Shown here piece by piece: positions 44,378 through 53,717 of a stretch of 64,000 nt of DNA (position 1 is the first letter of the stretch; each line of letters opens with the position of its first letter). The DNA lies in assembly GCA_963753185.1 (NCBI GenBank), contig CAVWBO010000007.1, forward strand, positions 1,488,001 to 1,552,000, in the 5' to 3' direction. Source of the DNA: SZUA-442 sp963753185 (GTDB lineage Bacteria > Actinomycetota > Acidimicrobiia > Spongiisociales > UBA5794). The position numbers and the translations under genes are program-made. Under the pieces are notes generated by a model. That model searched no databases. It was not told the origin of the DNA and was given only the letters and a program-made list of their open reading frames with translations.

Positions 44378-45585
44378 TGGTTTCAGGTGATCGTTGCAAC
44401 ACCTTCGACGAGAGTTGTCTCGATGGAGGTGTGTTGTGGAACGGATGTCGGATGCTGAGCGGGAGGAACTGTGGGATCGGTATGAGGCTGGGGAGTCGTT
44501 CCGGGCGATAAGTCGTTCGCTGGGTCGGGCTCCGTCAACGGTGCGGACTCATGTGGTGGACGCCGGCTGGAAACGCCCGGTGGCTCCTGGCGAGTGGAGT
44601 CCGGTGCGGCTGTCGTTGGTTGAACGTGAGGAGATCTCCCGAGGGTTGGCTGAGGGTGTGTCCCTTCGCTGTATTGCGTGTCGGATCGGTCGGTCACCCT
44701 CGACGGTGTCTCGCGAGGTCACGAACAACGGTGGCAAGAAGCGGTATCGGGCGACCGCGGCCCACACCGCTTCGAGGCATCGGGCGAGACGGCCCAAACC
44801 GATGAAGCTCGAGACGTGTCCCCGGTTGCGGGTCGTGGTCGAAGCCAAGCTCGAGATGTGGTGGTCACCGGTCCAGATCTCTCGGTGGCTGGCGGTGGCA
44901 TACGCTGACGATGAGGAGATGCGGGTGTCACACGAGACGATCTATCAGTCGCTGTTCGTTCAGGGCAGGGGCGCTCTACGCAAGGAGCTGTGGCGGTGTC
45001 TGCGTACCGGGCGCGCCATCCGCCGCCCCCAGGGCCGGGCAGCCTCCCACAAGGGCAGGATCCGGGACATGGTGATGATCTCGGAACGGCCAGCTGAGAT
45101 CGAGGACCGTGCCGTGCCAGGGCACTGGGAAGGCGACCTGATCATGGGCAAAGGCAAATCCGCGATCGGGACGCTGGTCGAACGCCAATCACGGTTCGTG
45201 ATGCTGTTCAAAGCACCTCACGGCAACACCGCTGAAGGCGTCAGGGTTGCACTCCAAGCAACAATCGAACAGCTCCCCCAACAGCTCGTCCAGACGGTGA
45301 CGTGGGATCAGGGCAAAGAAATGTCCCAACATGCCAAGTTCACCATCGACACCGGAATCCAGATCTACTTCTGTGATCCACGCTCGCCGTGGCAACGAGG
45401 ATCAAACGAGAACACCAACGGACTCCTCCGCCACTACTTCCCCAAAGGCACCGACCTATCCCTGGTCACCCAACAACAACTCGACGACGCCGCCCACAGC
45501 CTCAACACCCGCCCTCGACAAACCCTCAACTGGATGACACCATCAGACAAACTCGCCGAAGCGTTGCAATGACCCCCTGAAACCA
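44378..45585 (+). mobile_element. IS30-family insertion sequence, complete
   Basis: 1,208 bp bounded by imperfect inverted repeats of about 26 bp: left TGGTTTCAGGTGATCGTTGC (44378 on), right end reading inward TGGTTTCAGGGGGTCATTGC. It contains one intact transposase. The ends match the remnant at 14597, so the same IS type has moved within this genome. No clear target duplication could be read. Confidence 0.85.
44436..45572 (+). CDS. IS30-family transposase
   Basis: 378 aa from GTG 44436, six bases after GGAGG; the ORF is open 14 codons further upstream. N-terminal HTH (EELWDRYEAGESFRAISRSL), second HTH-like RCIACRIGRSPSTVSREVT, then an rve DDE core: D in HWEGDLIMGKG, D in VTWDQGKEMSQH, E in SPWQRGSNENTNGLLRHYFP. 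Apparently intact and potentially active. Confidence 0.93.
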   Translation: MERMSDAEREELWDRYEAGESFRAISRSLGRAPSTVRTHVVDAGWKRPVAPGEWSPVRLSLVEREEISRGLAEGVSLRCIACRIGRSPSTVSREVTNNGGKKRYRATAAHTASRHRARRPKPMKLETCPRLRVVVEAKLEMWWSPVQISRWLAVAYADDEEMRVSHETIYQSLFVQGRGALRKELWRCLRTGRAIRRPQGRAASHKGRIRDMVMISERPAEIEDRAVPGHWEGDLIMGKGKSAIGTLVERQSRFVMLFKAPHGNTAEGVRVALQATIEQLPQQLVQTVTWDQGKEMSQHAKFTIDTGIQIYFCDPRSPWQRGSNENTNGLLRHYFPKGTDLSLVTQQQLDDAAHSLNTRPRQTLNWMTPSDKLAEALQ

Positions 45586-45607
45586 CCGCACATATGGGTG
45601 GTTCCAG

Positions 45608-46006
45608 CTAGGCGTCGCCATAGGACTTGGCGACATCGGCCAGGGATTTGGTGGTCGCCCACTTCAGGAGTCGCGTGCCTCCGAGGCGAACAACGGCAAG
45701 GTTCAATCGACCCCGCGTATTTGCAGCGGTGCGATCCCACGTAACCGTCAGAATGCTGCCCCCGCTCCGTTGCGGTTGGATGTCCATTGAGACGTGGCTG
45801 CCGGGGGTGCAAAGGTTCGACTCCTGTGCAGTCCAGGTGATGATCGTCGGGTGGGACCAGTCGTAGCGTTCTCGTGACCACACCTTGGGGAACGGGCTGC
45901 CCTCAGTCACCTCTGCGGTGGCCTCCTTCACCCAGTGCACCTCGTACGTCTTGGGGTCGAGTTGCGGCCACCGGTTGGGGCGTTCGTCACTGAAGTCGAG
46001 CAGCCC
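45608..46006 (-). pseudogene. SRPBCC-fold protein, 5'-truncated
   Basis: The longest start (GTG 45940) encodes HWVKEATAEVTEGSPFPKVW, RERYDWSHPTIITWTAQES and the typical beta-strand/helix end of a polyketide-cyclase/START-like protein. Homology-like sequence in the same frame continues upstream to 46006 (LLDFSDERPNRWPQLDPKTY) but is cut by a stop before any good start. It is therefore a truncated gene, or its N-terminus is frameshifted. Confidence 0.6.
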
Positions 46007-46321
46007 CCGCCGGTAACTGCAGCCGGAGCAGCGTCATCGCCTCCACAAGCACCAAGCACTAGCACCATCAAAGCGAAGAGGAGCGTGAAGGAGGTTTGGG
46101 CGAGCTGCCCGCACGGAATCAGCCAGCGTCCTCATGAGATGTCCCCCCTCGTAACGGAAACCAACGGTCCGCCGTTCGGACCCTACACCCAGCACCGACC
46201 GGCCGCCCAGATCTGAAGGCAGGAACTCTCGCGTTGTGAGCCAACGAGACCGCACAACCCCAATGAAATCCTGACCTCCCCGGGCAATGGCGCAGGCTCC
46301 AGAATTTGAGAGGATGGAATT

Positions 46322-46759
46322 GTGGCAGAGCAGAGAAGACCGGGGCGTTGCCCGGCAGAGATGCGTGATCGTGCTGTCCGGATGGTCTTTGAGGCCGAAG
46401 CCAGCACGGGGTCGCAGTGGGAAGCGGTCCGTTCGGTGTCGAGCAAATTGGGGATGACGTCAGAGACGTTGCGTCGGTGGGTTTCGCCAGGGAGAGTTGA
46501 TGAGGGCCGTCGGGGTGGGGTCACGACCGACGAGCGGGAACGGCTCAAACAGCTCGAGCGGGAGAACCGTGAGCTGCGTCGTGCGTACCTCGCCATCCGT
46601 ACACCGAACGTCTCCCTCAGAACGGGGTCGCGAACTCGGTCGGGTCACGAGGCAACAGCCATGACAATGCCCTGGCTGAGACGATCATCAGGCTCTACAA
46701 GACTGAACTCGTCCGGGCAAGTGGTTAACTTCGCCGAACACCCCGACACCAGACGTTGA
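46322..46759 (+). pseudogene. IS3-family remnant (OrfA plus tail of OrfB)
   Basis: The ORF starts MAEQRRPGRCPAEMRDRAVR, a typical IS3 OrfA, with HTH and the coiled-coil DERERLKQLERENRELRRA. Right after it the DNA jumps to the last part of OrfB in another frame (NSHDNALAETIIRLYKTELV, around 46640-46725). The middle of the transposase is deleted, so the element is dead. It ends within 30 bases of the antiporter start. Confidence 0.8.
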
Positions 46760-47850
46760 CACTCACATCTCTCGCCACTTTCATCGTTGGTCTCGTCGCT
46801 CTGGTCGCAGGAGCCGAGGGACTGGTCCGCGGCGCCGCCCGCATCGCTGCACGTACCGGGCTCTCGTCGGTGGTCATCGGTCTGACGGTCGTTGCCTTCG
46901 GGACTTCCACGCCTGAGCTCGCCGTCAGCGCCAACGCGGTCCTGAACGGCAGCGGCGACCTCGCCATCGGCAACGTCGTCGGAAGCAACATCGCCAATGT
47001 GCTGTTGATCCTCGGTCTCTCGGCCCTGGTCGGCGGTGGACTCGTCGTCGCCCAACGCCTCGTTCGCATCGACGTACCGATCATGATCGGCGCGTCCGTC
47101 CTCCTCCTGCTGCTGAGCCTCGACGGCGCGTTGGGTCGCATGGAGGGAGCCGCCCTGGTGGGGCTGATCCTCACGTACACGGTCTGGACCGTTCGCAGTG
47201 CGCGGGTAGAAAGCGCCGCTGTCACAGCCGAGTACGACGACGCGCTCGATCCCGAAGCCCTCCGCAGGACGCCCCTCGTCGTCGACATCGCCTTGGTCGT
47301 CGTCGGCCTCGGCCTGTTGATGGGCGGCGCGCGTTGGATGGTGAACTCCGCCAGCACCATGGCCGCCGATCTGGGTGCGAGCGACCTCATCATCGGCCTC
47401 ACCATCGTTGCCGTGGGAACGTCGATGCCAGAGCTCGCAACGTCGGTGCTCGCCGCCGTCAGGGGAGAGCGCGACATCGCGGTCGGGAACGCGGTCGGCT
47501 CCAACATCTTCAACCTCCTCGCGGTGCTGGGCGTGAGCGCGGTGATCGCGGACGGAGGAATCGTCGTCCTCGAGACGGTCCAGCGGTTCGACCTTCCCGT
47601 CATGACCGCCGTCGCCGTCGCCTGCCTCCCCGTCTTTGTCACCGGATACCTCCTCAGCCGGTGGGAGGGCACGGTGTTCGTCGCCTACTACGTGGCGTAC
47701 GTGGCCTATCTCGTGCTCGATGCAACAGGGTCCACTGCCATCGAGCCCTTCCGAGCGGCCATGGTCGGATTCGTGATCCCCCTCACCTTGCTGACCCTCG
47801 GAGTCGTGGGGTTCCGCAGCTGGCGACGGCGAGGCGAAGCCGAAGCCTGA
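46756..47850 (+). CDS. Calcium/sodium:proton antiporter, CaCA family (YrbG-like)
   Basis: 364 aa. Two inverted halves, each with the alpha repeat: GTSTPELAVS with GNVVGSNIANVLLILG, and GTSMPELATS with GNAVGSNIFNLLAVLG. About ten membrane helices. The reading begins at a TTG (46756) directly after the IS3 remnant; the native start and promoter may have been lost or replaced by IS debris. Exchanges Ca2+ (or Na+) for protons or Na+; direction is inferred from the family. Confidence 0.88.
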   Translation: MTLTSLATFIVGLVALVAGAEGLVRGAARIAARTGLSSVVIGLTVVAFGTSTPELAVSANAVLNGSGDLAIGNVVGSNIANVLLILGLSALVGGGLVVAQRLVRIDVPIMIGASVLLLLLSLDGALGRMEGAALVGLILTYTVWTVRSARVESAAVTAEYDDALDPEALRRTPLVVDIALVVVGLGLLMGGARWMVNSASTMAADLGASDLIIGLTIVAVGTSMPELATSVLAAVRGERDIAVGNAVGSNIFNLLAVLGVSAVIADGGIVVLETVQRFDLPVMTAVAVACLPVFVTGYLLSRWEGTVFVAYYVAYVAYLVLDATGSTAIEPFRAAMVGFVIPLTLLTLGVVGFRSWRRRGEAEA

Positions 47851-47918
47851 CAGCAGGTTCATCGTCATGGACCGCCGGGTGGAGGCGTCGGGACGACGCG
47901 TCCGACTACGATGGCGAC

Positions 47919-48470
47919 ATGGTGTGGATCATCGTGATCGTCGTATTGGTCGTCCTCGTCGGACTGTTCATCCTGAACACGTACAACCGGCTCGTGAAGC
48001 AGCGGAACAGGGTCGACAACGCGTGGGGACAGGTCGAGGTGCAGCTGCAGCGGCGTTACGACCTGATCCCGAACCTGGTCGAGACCGTCAAGGGGTACGC
48101 ATCCCACGAGCGCGCGACCTTCGAACGCGTCGCCGAGGCGCGATCGGCAGCTGGCAGGGCGAGTGGCCCCGTCGAGCAGGCTCAGGCAGACAACATCCTG
48201 ACGTCGGCCCTCCGTCAGCTGTTCGCCGTTGCCGAGGACTACCCCGAGCTTCGGGCATCGGACAACTTCGCGAGCCTGCAGTCCGACCTGTCAGACACGG
48301 AGAACAAGATCGCCGTTGCGCGACAGATCTACAACGACACGGTGCTCACCTACAACACCTCGGTGCAGCAGGTCCCCACCAACATCGTCGCCTCCCTGAC
48401 CGGCTTCAGGACCCGCGAAACCTACGATGCCGTCGATCTCGCGGACACCGCCCCGGAAGTCTCCTTCTAG
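47919..48470 (+). CDS. lemA: LemA family protein
   Basis: 183 aa from ATG 47919. One N-terminal membrane helix (VWIIVIVVLVVLVGLFIL) followed by the LemA helical domain: NTYNRLVKQRNRVDNAW, QLQRRYDLIPNLVETVKGYA, and a C-terminal YNDTVLTYNTSVQQVPTNIV. LemA is usually paired with DUF2207 proteins, as here; the pair overlap in sequence. Role unknown, possibly envelope related. Confidence 0.93.
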   Translation: MVWIIVIVVLVVLVGLFILNTYNRLVKQRNRVDNAWGQVEVQLQRRYDLIPNLVETVKGYASHERATFERVAEARSAAGRASGPVEQAQADNILTSALRQLFAVAEDYPELRASDNFASLQSDLSDTENKIAVARQIYNDTVLTYNTSVQQVPTNIVASLTGFRTRETYDAVDLADTAPEVSF

Positions 48471-50352
48471 GGTGAGGCGCGCCGCCCGCCTGATCCTGGT
48501 CGTCCTGATCCTGGTCTTCGCATGCGTTGCGACCGTCGTTGCCTTCCCCGGCGCGGCGATCGCGAAGTCCTTCTGGATCGAGAGCGCCGACGTCGACATC
48601 ACGGTGAACGACGACGGCTCCCTTCTGGTCGTGGAGCGGATCACCTTCGACTTCGATGGAAGCTTCTCAGGGGCCTACCGGGACATCCCGCTCCGACCGG
48701 GCGAGTCACTCTCTGACATCGTCGTGGGCGACGAGGCGGGGGCGTACTCCACCGGGGGATGCACGGAACTCGGGTGCTCGTCACCACCCGGCACCTACGG
48801 CGTGGCGGTCATGCCGACCTTCGTGCGCGTCGTGTGGCATCACAGGTCCATCGACACGACGAGGACCTTCAACATCGCCTACACGATGCGCGGCGTCGCA
48901 ACGGCATACGACGACGTCGTCGACCTCAACCTCCAGGTGTGGGGAGACCAGTGGGCCGTCGGCGTGGACCGCGTCATCGCACGGGTGAACCTCCCCGGGG
49001 ATCCGACCTCCGGTGAGGTGTACGTGTGGGGTCACCCGTACGGGGTGGATGGAACGACGTCCCTCGGCGACGATGGCGTGTCGCCGTCCCTCGAGGCCTC
49101 AGGCGTCCCCCCCGAGACATGGGTCGAGATCCGAACGGCCTTCCCGACGACGCTGCTGGAGTCGACATCCGGCGCCCGCTCGGGAACGGGAGATGGGCTC
49201 GAGGCCATTCTCAACGAGGAGGAGCTCTTTGCCGGCGAGGTCGAGGCGGCAGCGCAGGCGGGGCGCATCGGACTCATCGTGGGCTCCATCGCCCTGATCC
49301 TGATTGCCGGAGGGCTGGGCTTGATCACCTACCTCCGCTACGGCAGGGAGCCGAAGGTCGACTACGACCGGGAGTACGAACAGTCGCCCCCGACCGACCT
49401 CACGCCAGCCGAGGTCGGAGCCCTCCTGTCCCAGGGCGACGTCACCGAGAAGGAATTCACGGCGACGTTGTTCGACCTGATCCGGCAAGGCGCCATCGAC
49501 GCGGCCCCGACGCAGATCGAGCGCAGCACCTGGGCGGGTCTGCGGAAGGAGACCATCACAGACCTGGAGCTCAGCCTCGGGACGAAACAGACCGGTCTGC
49601 GAGACTTCGAACAGTCGGTCATGACCGTCGTTCGAAGGGTCCTTTCGGAAGGTCCGCAACCCCTGACGGAATTCCGAGACCGGATCCGTGACGACGCCGC
49701 TGCGAACGCATCGACCTATCAGACGTACCGGGCAGAGGTTCTCGACGCCGTCAAACGCTCCGGCATGCTCGACACCTCGGGGAACGTCGCAGCCTTCCTC
49801 ACCGTCCTCCTTGCGGGCATCCTCGCCGCGGCCGGGTGGTTCTTCCTGCCCGGTGCGCTTGGGAGCCGACCCGGTGGCGGGACCATGGCGTTCCTGATCG
49901 TGTTCGGAATGGTCCTCGGGACGCTGTTGCTCAGTGCGTTCCTGCTCTTTCGGCGAGTCCGCGTCAAGCGATCCAAAGCGGGTGCACTCGAGGCAGCGCG
50001 GTGGTTCGCGTTCAAGCGCTACCTCTCCGACTTCTCGCGGCTCGAAGAGGCGCCGGCAATCTCCCTCGCGCTGTGGGATCGGTTCCTCGTCTATGCGATC
50101 GGGTTCGGGGTTGCCTCGGAGGTGCTGGCACAGGCGAGGCTCCACGCACCACCCGAACTTGAAACGACGTCGTCGATCTACTGGTACGGCACATACGGCT
50201 ATTCGGGTGGCCACACCGAGAACGCGTTCTCCGGTATCGAGTCAGCCCTGTCTGGTGCCTTCACCCCTCCATCATCCAGCGGCGGAGGAGGGGGAGGCTT
50301 CTCAGGCGGTGGCGGCGGTGGAGGCGGCGGTGGAGGCGGCGGCGCGTGGTGA
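48427..50352 (+). CDS. DUF2207 predicted membrane protein
   Basis: 641 aa overlapping lemA by 44 bases. Signal-like segment (about 20-45), an extracytoplasmic DUF2207 domain (about 48-260: DVDITVNDDGSLLVVERITF, FSGAYRDIPL), a membrane helix (about 285), a cytoplasmic part with winged-helix-like sequence, two more helices (about 455-515) and a glycine-run C-terminus typical of the family. Works with LemA by genomic association; the biochemical role is unknown. The start could be GTG/ATG a few codons later. Confidence 0.85.
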   Translation: MPSISRTPPRKSPSRVRRAARLILVVLILVFACVATVVAFPGAAIAKSFWIESADVDITVNDDGSLLVVERITFDFDGSFSGAYRDIPLRPGESLSDIVVGDEAGAYSTGGCTELGCSSPPGTYGVAVMPTFVRVVWHHRSIDTTRTFNIAYTMRGVATAYDDVVDLNLQVWGDQWAVGVDRVIARVNLPGDPTSGEVYVWGHPYGVDGTTSLGDDGVSPSLEASGVPPETWVEIRTAFPTTLLESTSGARSGTGDGLEAILNEEELFAGEVEAAAQAGRIGLIVGSIALILIAGGLGLITYLRYGREPKVDYDREYEQSPPTDLTPAEVGALLSQGDVTEKEFTATLFDLIRQGAIDAAPTQIERSTWAGLRKETITDLELSLGTKQTGLRDFEQSVMTVVRRVLSEGPQPLTEFRDRIRDDAAANASTYQTYRAEVLDAVKRSGMLDTSGNVAAFLTVLLAGILAAAGWFFLPGALGSRPGGGTMAFLIVFGMVLGTLLLSAFLLFRRVRVKRSKAGALEAARWFAFKRYLSDFSRLEEAPAISLALWDRFLVYAIGFGVASEVLAQARLHAPPELETTSSIYWYGTYGYSGGHTENAFSGIESALSGAFTPPSSSGGGGGGFSGGGGGGGGGGGGGAW

Positions 50353-50357
50353 CGGGA

Positions 50358-50374
50358 AAGGCCCTCGCGGCCTT
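50358..50374. terminator. Bidirectional hairpin between convergent genes
   Basis: AAGGCC (50358-50363) pairs with GGCCTT (50369-50374), loop CTCGC, between the DUF2207 stop and the end of the acyl-CoA dehydrogenase. A short GC stem, plausible as a shared terminator. Confidence 0.5.
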
Positions 50375-50394
50375 CAGGTGAACCGCGACCACGG

Positions 50395-51588
50395 TCAGGA
50401 GAAGGCCGCGTGCCCCGTGATCGCCTGGCCCATGATGAGCTGGTGGATCTCGTTCGTGCCCTCGTAGGTGAGGACGGTCTCGAGGTTCAGCAGGTGCCGG
50501 ATGGGCACGTACTCGAGGGTGATGCCGTTTGCACCGTGCAATGACCGCGCCTCCCTGGCGACCGCGAGAGCTTCGCGTGTGTTGTCCATCTTGCCGAACG
50601 ACACCTGGGCCGGTGCGAGGGTTCCGGCGTCCTTCATCCGCCCCAGATGGAGGGCGAGCAGCGTCCCCTTCTCAACGCGCACCATCATCTCGACGAGTCG
50701 CTGCTGGGTGATCTGGAACCGTGAGATCGGACCGCCGAACGCCTCTCGCTCACCCGTGTATGCGAGGGATGCCTCGTAGCACGAACGGGCAGCGCCCATC
50801 ACACCCCAGAGGATCCCGAAGCGTGCCTCCGAGAGGCAGGACAGGGGCCCCCGCATCGACGCAACGCCGGGGAGGGCGGCATCGCCAGGCAGCCTGACGT
50901 CCTCGAGCACCAGCTCTGCCGTGTTCGAGGCGCGGAGCGACATCTTGTGCTTGATCGCGTTCGCTCCGAATCCCGGTGTGTCCGTCGGAACGACGAAGCC
51001 TCGGACGGTGCCGTCGTCGGCACGTGCCCAGACCACCGCGACGTCTGCGATGTTGCCGTTGGTGATCCACATCTTCGTGCCGTTGATGATCCAGTCGCCA
51101 CCGGCATCCTGTTTCGCATGGGTCCGCATGTTCGCGGCGTCCGAACCAGAATCCGGTTCGGTCAGGCCGAAGCACCCGACAAGGTCCCCTGCCGCCATGC
51201 CCGGCAGCCACTGCTGCTTCTGCTCCTCGGAGCCATAGGCCCAGATCGGGAACATGGCGAGGGACCCTTGGACGCTCATGAACGACCGAACGCCGGTGTC
51301 ACCTGCTTCGAGTTCGAGCGCGGCGAGGCCGTACTCGACAGCCGACGTTCCCGCGCATCCGTACCCCTCGAGGTGCATACCGAGGAGGCCGAGGCCGCCC
51401 ATGTCCTTGGCAAGGGACTTCGGGAGCGACCCCTGCTCGAACCACTCGGCGATATTCGGAGCGATCTCCTTGTCCACCCATGACCGCACCGTGTCGCGGA
51501 TCATCTTCTCCTGCCCGTCGAGCTGATCGGAGATGGCGAGGAAGTCGTGCGGATCGATGCGCAGCTTCGAGGTGTCGGCGTGGCTCAT
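50395..51588 (-). CDS. Acyl-CoA dehydrogenase, glutaryl-CoA dehydrogenase-like
   Basis: 397 aa from ATG 51588 (MSHADTSKLRIDPHDFLA); the very long upstream ORF is a shadow. FAD motif CFGLTEPDSGSDAANM, WIINGTKMWITNG, substrate loop GPLSCLSEARFGILWGVMGA and C-terminal LTYEGTNEIHQLIMGQAITG, where the catalytic Glu lies in YEGT. This C-terminal motif and GREAFGGPI-type sequence match glutaryl-CoA dehydrogenases, which make crotonyl-CoA and CO2 in lysine/tryptophan breakdown. Divergent from the 2-oxoacid dehydrogenase operon. Confidence 0.88.
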   Translation of the reverse strand: MSHADTSKLRIDPHDFLAISDQLDGQEKMIRDTVRSWVDKEIAPNIAEWFEQGSLPKSLAKDMGGLGLLGMHLEGYGCAGTSAVEYGLAALELEAGDTGVRSFMSVQGSLAMFPIWAYGSEEQKQQWLPGMAAGDLVGCFGLTEPDSGSDAANMRTHAKQDAGGDWIINGTKMWITNGNIADVAVVWARADDGTVRGFVVPTDTPGFGANAIKHKMSLRASNTAELVLEDVRLPGDAALPGVASMRGPLSCLSEARFGILWGVMGAARSCYEASLAYTGEREAFGGPISRFQITQQRLVEMMVRVEKGTLLALHLGRMKDAGTLAPAQVSFGKMDNTREALAVAREARSLHGANGITLEYVPIRHLLNLETVLTYEGTNEIHQLIMGQAITGHAAFS

Positions 51589-51720
51589 CGGGGGGTGCTC
51601 CGTTGGCTCGGGGTCGATGGATCGAATGCTACCGACCCCAAGACGGCTGGGTTCGAGCTCGGTGACGCAGTGCGGCCCGATCACGCCGTGATCACGGCGA
51701 ACACCCGTAGTATCGGCCCG

Positions 51721-52746
51721 ATGGACCAGATCCTCGGCCCCGACGGGGTCCTCCGACGCACCCACTCGCTCGCGATGGACGAGATCGTCGGCCTCTACGA
51801 GGCGATGGTCATCGCCCGCCAGTACGACCACAAGAGTGTCTCGCTCCAGAAACAGGGCAGGCTCGCCACCTATGCGCCTTTCGAGGGGCAGGAGGCCGCG
51901 CAGATCGGTGCGGTCGCCGCCCTCGAGCCGAGCGACTGGCTTGTCGCCACGTACCGCGACGCGGCGGCGATGTGGTACCACGGCTATCCGATGGAGGCGC
52001 TCTTCCTCGGGAGGACAGGCGACGAGCGAGGTGGGTCCCCACCGGACGGCGTTCCGATCCTCCCGCCCTCGATCACCGTCGGTGGCCACATGATCCACGC
52101 GGTCGGGCTTTCGTGGGCAGAGAAGCTCAAGGGCACATCGGTTGCAGCGATGACGATGTTCGGAGATGGTGCGACCAGCGAAGGCGACTTCCACGAGGCG
52201 ATGAACTTTGCAGCCGTGTACGAGACCCCGACGGTGTTCCTGTGCCAGAACAACGGATACGCCATCAGCCTTCCGATCGAGCGACAGACGCGCTCGGAGT
52301 CCATAGCGGCCAAGGCCGCCGCGTACGGCATGCCGGGTGTCCTCGTCGACGGCAATGACCTCCTCGCCGTCCACGAGGCGAGTTTCGCAGCACTCGAACG
52401 TGCCCGCTCGGGTGGTGGGCCGACGCTCATCGAGGCGCGGACCTATCGGATAGGGCCACACACGACGAACGACGATCCGGGCCGGTACCGGAGCGAGGAG
52501 GAGGAAGCGGCGGCGAGAGCCGCCGACCCGCTCGTGCGGGTCCGCATCCTCCTCGAGGCGAATGAAGCCTGGGACGATGCTCGACAGGTCCTCACCGAGG
52601 AGGCAGCGGGCGTGACTGTCGACGGAGCGATCGCCGCCGCCGAGGCGCTCGCCGTCCAGGGGATCGACGACGTGTTCGGAGCCATGTTTGCCGAACGCAC
52701 CATCCAGCTCGACGAACAGCACGACGAGGCGTCGAGATGGCGGTGA
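51721..52746 (+). CDS. 2-Oxoacid dehydrogenase E1 component, alpha subunit
   Basis: 341 aa from ATG 51721. Thiamine-diphosphate motif GDGATSEGDFHEAMNFAAVY and C-terminal YRIGPHTTNDDPGRYRSEEE, as in pyruvate or branched-chain E1 alpha. TYAPFEGQEAAQIGAVAAL near the N-terminus is the E1-alpha signature. It overlaps the beta subunit by 10 bases. Substrate (pyruvate, branched-chain oxoacid, or another 2-oxoacid) is not decided by sequence inspection. Confidence 0.93.
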   Translation: MDQILGPDGVLRRTHSLAMDEIVGLYEAMVIARQYDHKSVSLQKQGRLATYAPFEGQEAAQIGAVAALEPSDWLVATYRDAAAMWYHGYPMEALFLGRTGDERGGSPPDGVPILPPSITVGGHMIHAVGLSWAEKLKGTSVAAMTMFGDGATSEGDFHEAMNFAAVYETPTVFLCQNNGYAISLPIERQTRSESIAAKAAAYGMPGVLVDGNDLLAVHEASFAALERARSGGGPTLIEARTYRIGPHTTNDDPGRYRSEEEEAAARAADPLVRVRILLEANEAWDDARQVLTEEAAGVTVDGAIAAAEALAVQGIDDVFGAMFAERTIQLDEQHDEASRWR

Positions 52747-53717
52747 GGAACCTCGCCCAGGCGATCACCGACGCGCACGATGTCGCGCTCGGAGCCGATG
52801 ACCGCGTCGTCGTGCTCGGCGAGGACGTCGGCGTCAACGGGGGCGTGTTCCGCGTCACCGACGGCCTCCTCGAGGCATACGGCCCGAACCGTGTCATCGA
52901 CACGCCGGTCGCAGAATCAGGGATCGTGGGTGCGGCGTTCGGGATGGCGATCGCCGGCCTGAGGCCGATCGCAGAGATCCAGTTCATGGGGTTCTCCACG
53001 CCTGCGTACGACCAGGTGATCAACCACGTATCGCGTATCCGCAACCGCTCGAGGCACAGGTTCACGAGCCCGCTCGTCCTCCGGATACCATACGGCGGTG
53101 GCTTCGGTGCCGCAGAGCACCACTCCGAATCCTGGGAAGCGCTCTACGCCCACATACCGGGACTGAAAGTCGTCACGCCGAGCACACCGCACGATGCGAA
53201 GGGGCTGCTCCTGGCTGCTGTCGAGGACCCCGATCCCGTTGTGTACCTCGAGCCCATTCGCCTCTACCGCTCCGTGAAGGAGGAGGTCCCGGAAGGCCAT
53301 TACACCGTCGAACTCGGCACGGCAGCGATCAGGTCGAGTGGAAGCGATGTCTCGCTGATCACCTGGGGTGCCATGACGAAGGAGTGCCGCGCGGCGACCG
53401 AGCAGCTCCTCGAGGAGGGCATCTCTGTCGAGCTGATCGATGTTCGATCGCTCGTGCCCCTCGACACGGACACCATCGTCGAGTCGGTCACGCGGACAGG
53501 CAGGGCCGTGATCGTGCACGAAGCGCCTCGCACCGGGGGTTTCGGCGCCGAGATCGCGGCGATCATCTCCGAACGCTGCCTCTATTCGCTGCTGGCGCCG
53601 GTACGGCGCATCACCGGGTGGGACACGGTCTTCCCGCTCAAACGCAGCGAGCACATCTACCTCCCGTCGGTCGAACGCATCGTCACGGCCGTCCGTGACT
53701 CGCTCGAGGACGGCTGA
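52737..53717 (+). CDS. 2-Oxoacid dehydrogenase E1 component, beta subunit
   Basis: 326 aa. Conserved blocks: VVVLGEDVGVNGGVFRVTDG, DTPVAESGIVGAAFGMAIAG, IPYGGGFGAAEHHSESWEAL, and the C-terminal transketolase domain with LIDVRSLVPLDTDTI and VHEAPRTGGFGAEI. Pairs with E1 alpha as an alpha2beta2 heterotetramer. ATG overlaps the alpha-subunit end; its own stop overlaps the E2 ATG. Confidence 0.95.
   Translation: MAVRNLAQAITDAHDVALGADDRVVVLGEDVGVNGGVFRVTDGLLEAYGPNRVIDTPVAESGIVGAAFGMAIAGLRPIAEIQFMGFSTPAYDQVINHVSRIRNRSRHRFTSPLVLRIPYGGGFGAAEHHSESWEALYAHIPGLKVVTPSTPHDAKGLLLAAVEDPDPVVYLEPIRLYRSVKEEVPEGHYTVELGTAAIRSSGSDVSLITWGAMTKECRAATEQLLEEGISVELIDVRSLVPLDTDTIVESVTRTGRAVIVHEAPRTGGFGAEIAAIISERCLYSLLAPVRRITGWDTVFPLKRSEHIYLPSVERIVTAVRDSLEDG

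Larger units (their letters stand above)
42186..46755. other. Accessory region at the 3' side of tRNA-Val
   Basis: This stretch holds three unrecognised multi-pass membrane proteins, a full IS30 element, a truncated SRPBCC gene and an IS3 remnant, and is visibly less GC-rich in parts (for example 42360-43100) than both flanks. Position after a tRNA 3' end suggests an integration hotspot, but I found no second copy of the tRNA-Val end, so borders are unproven. Confidence 0.45.

Noticed and set aside
50395..52722. A single 775-aa minus-strand protein
   Set aside because: The first ~378 residues are antisense to the E1 alpha gene; only the part from ATG 51588 has acyl-CoA dehydrogenase motifs.
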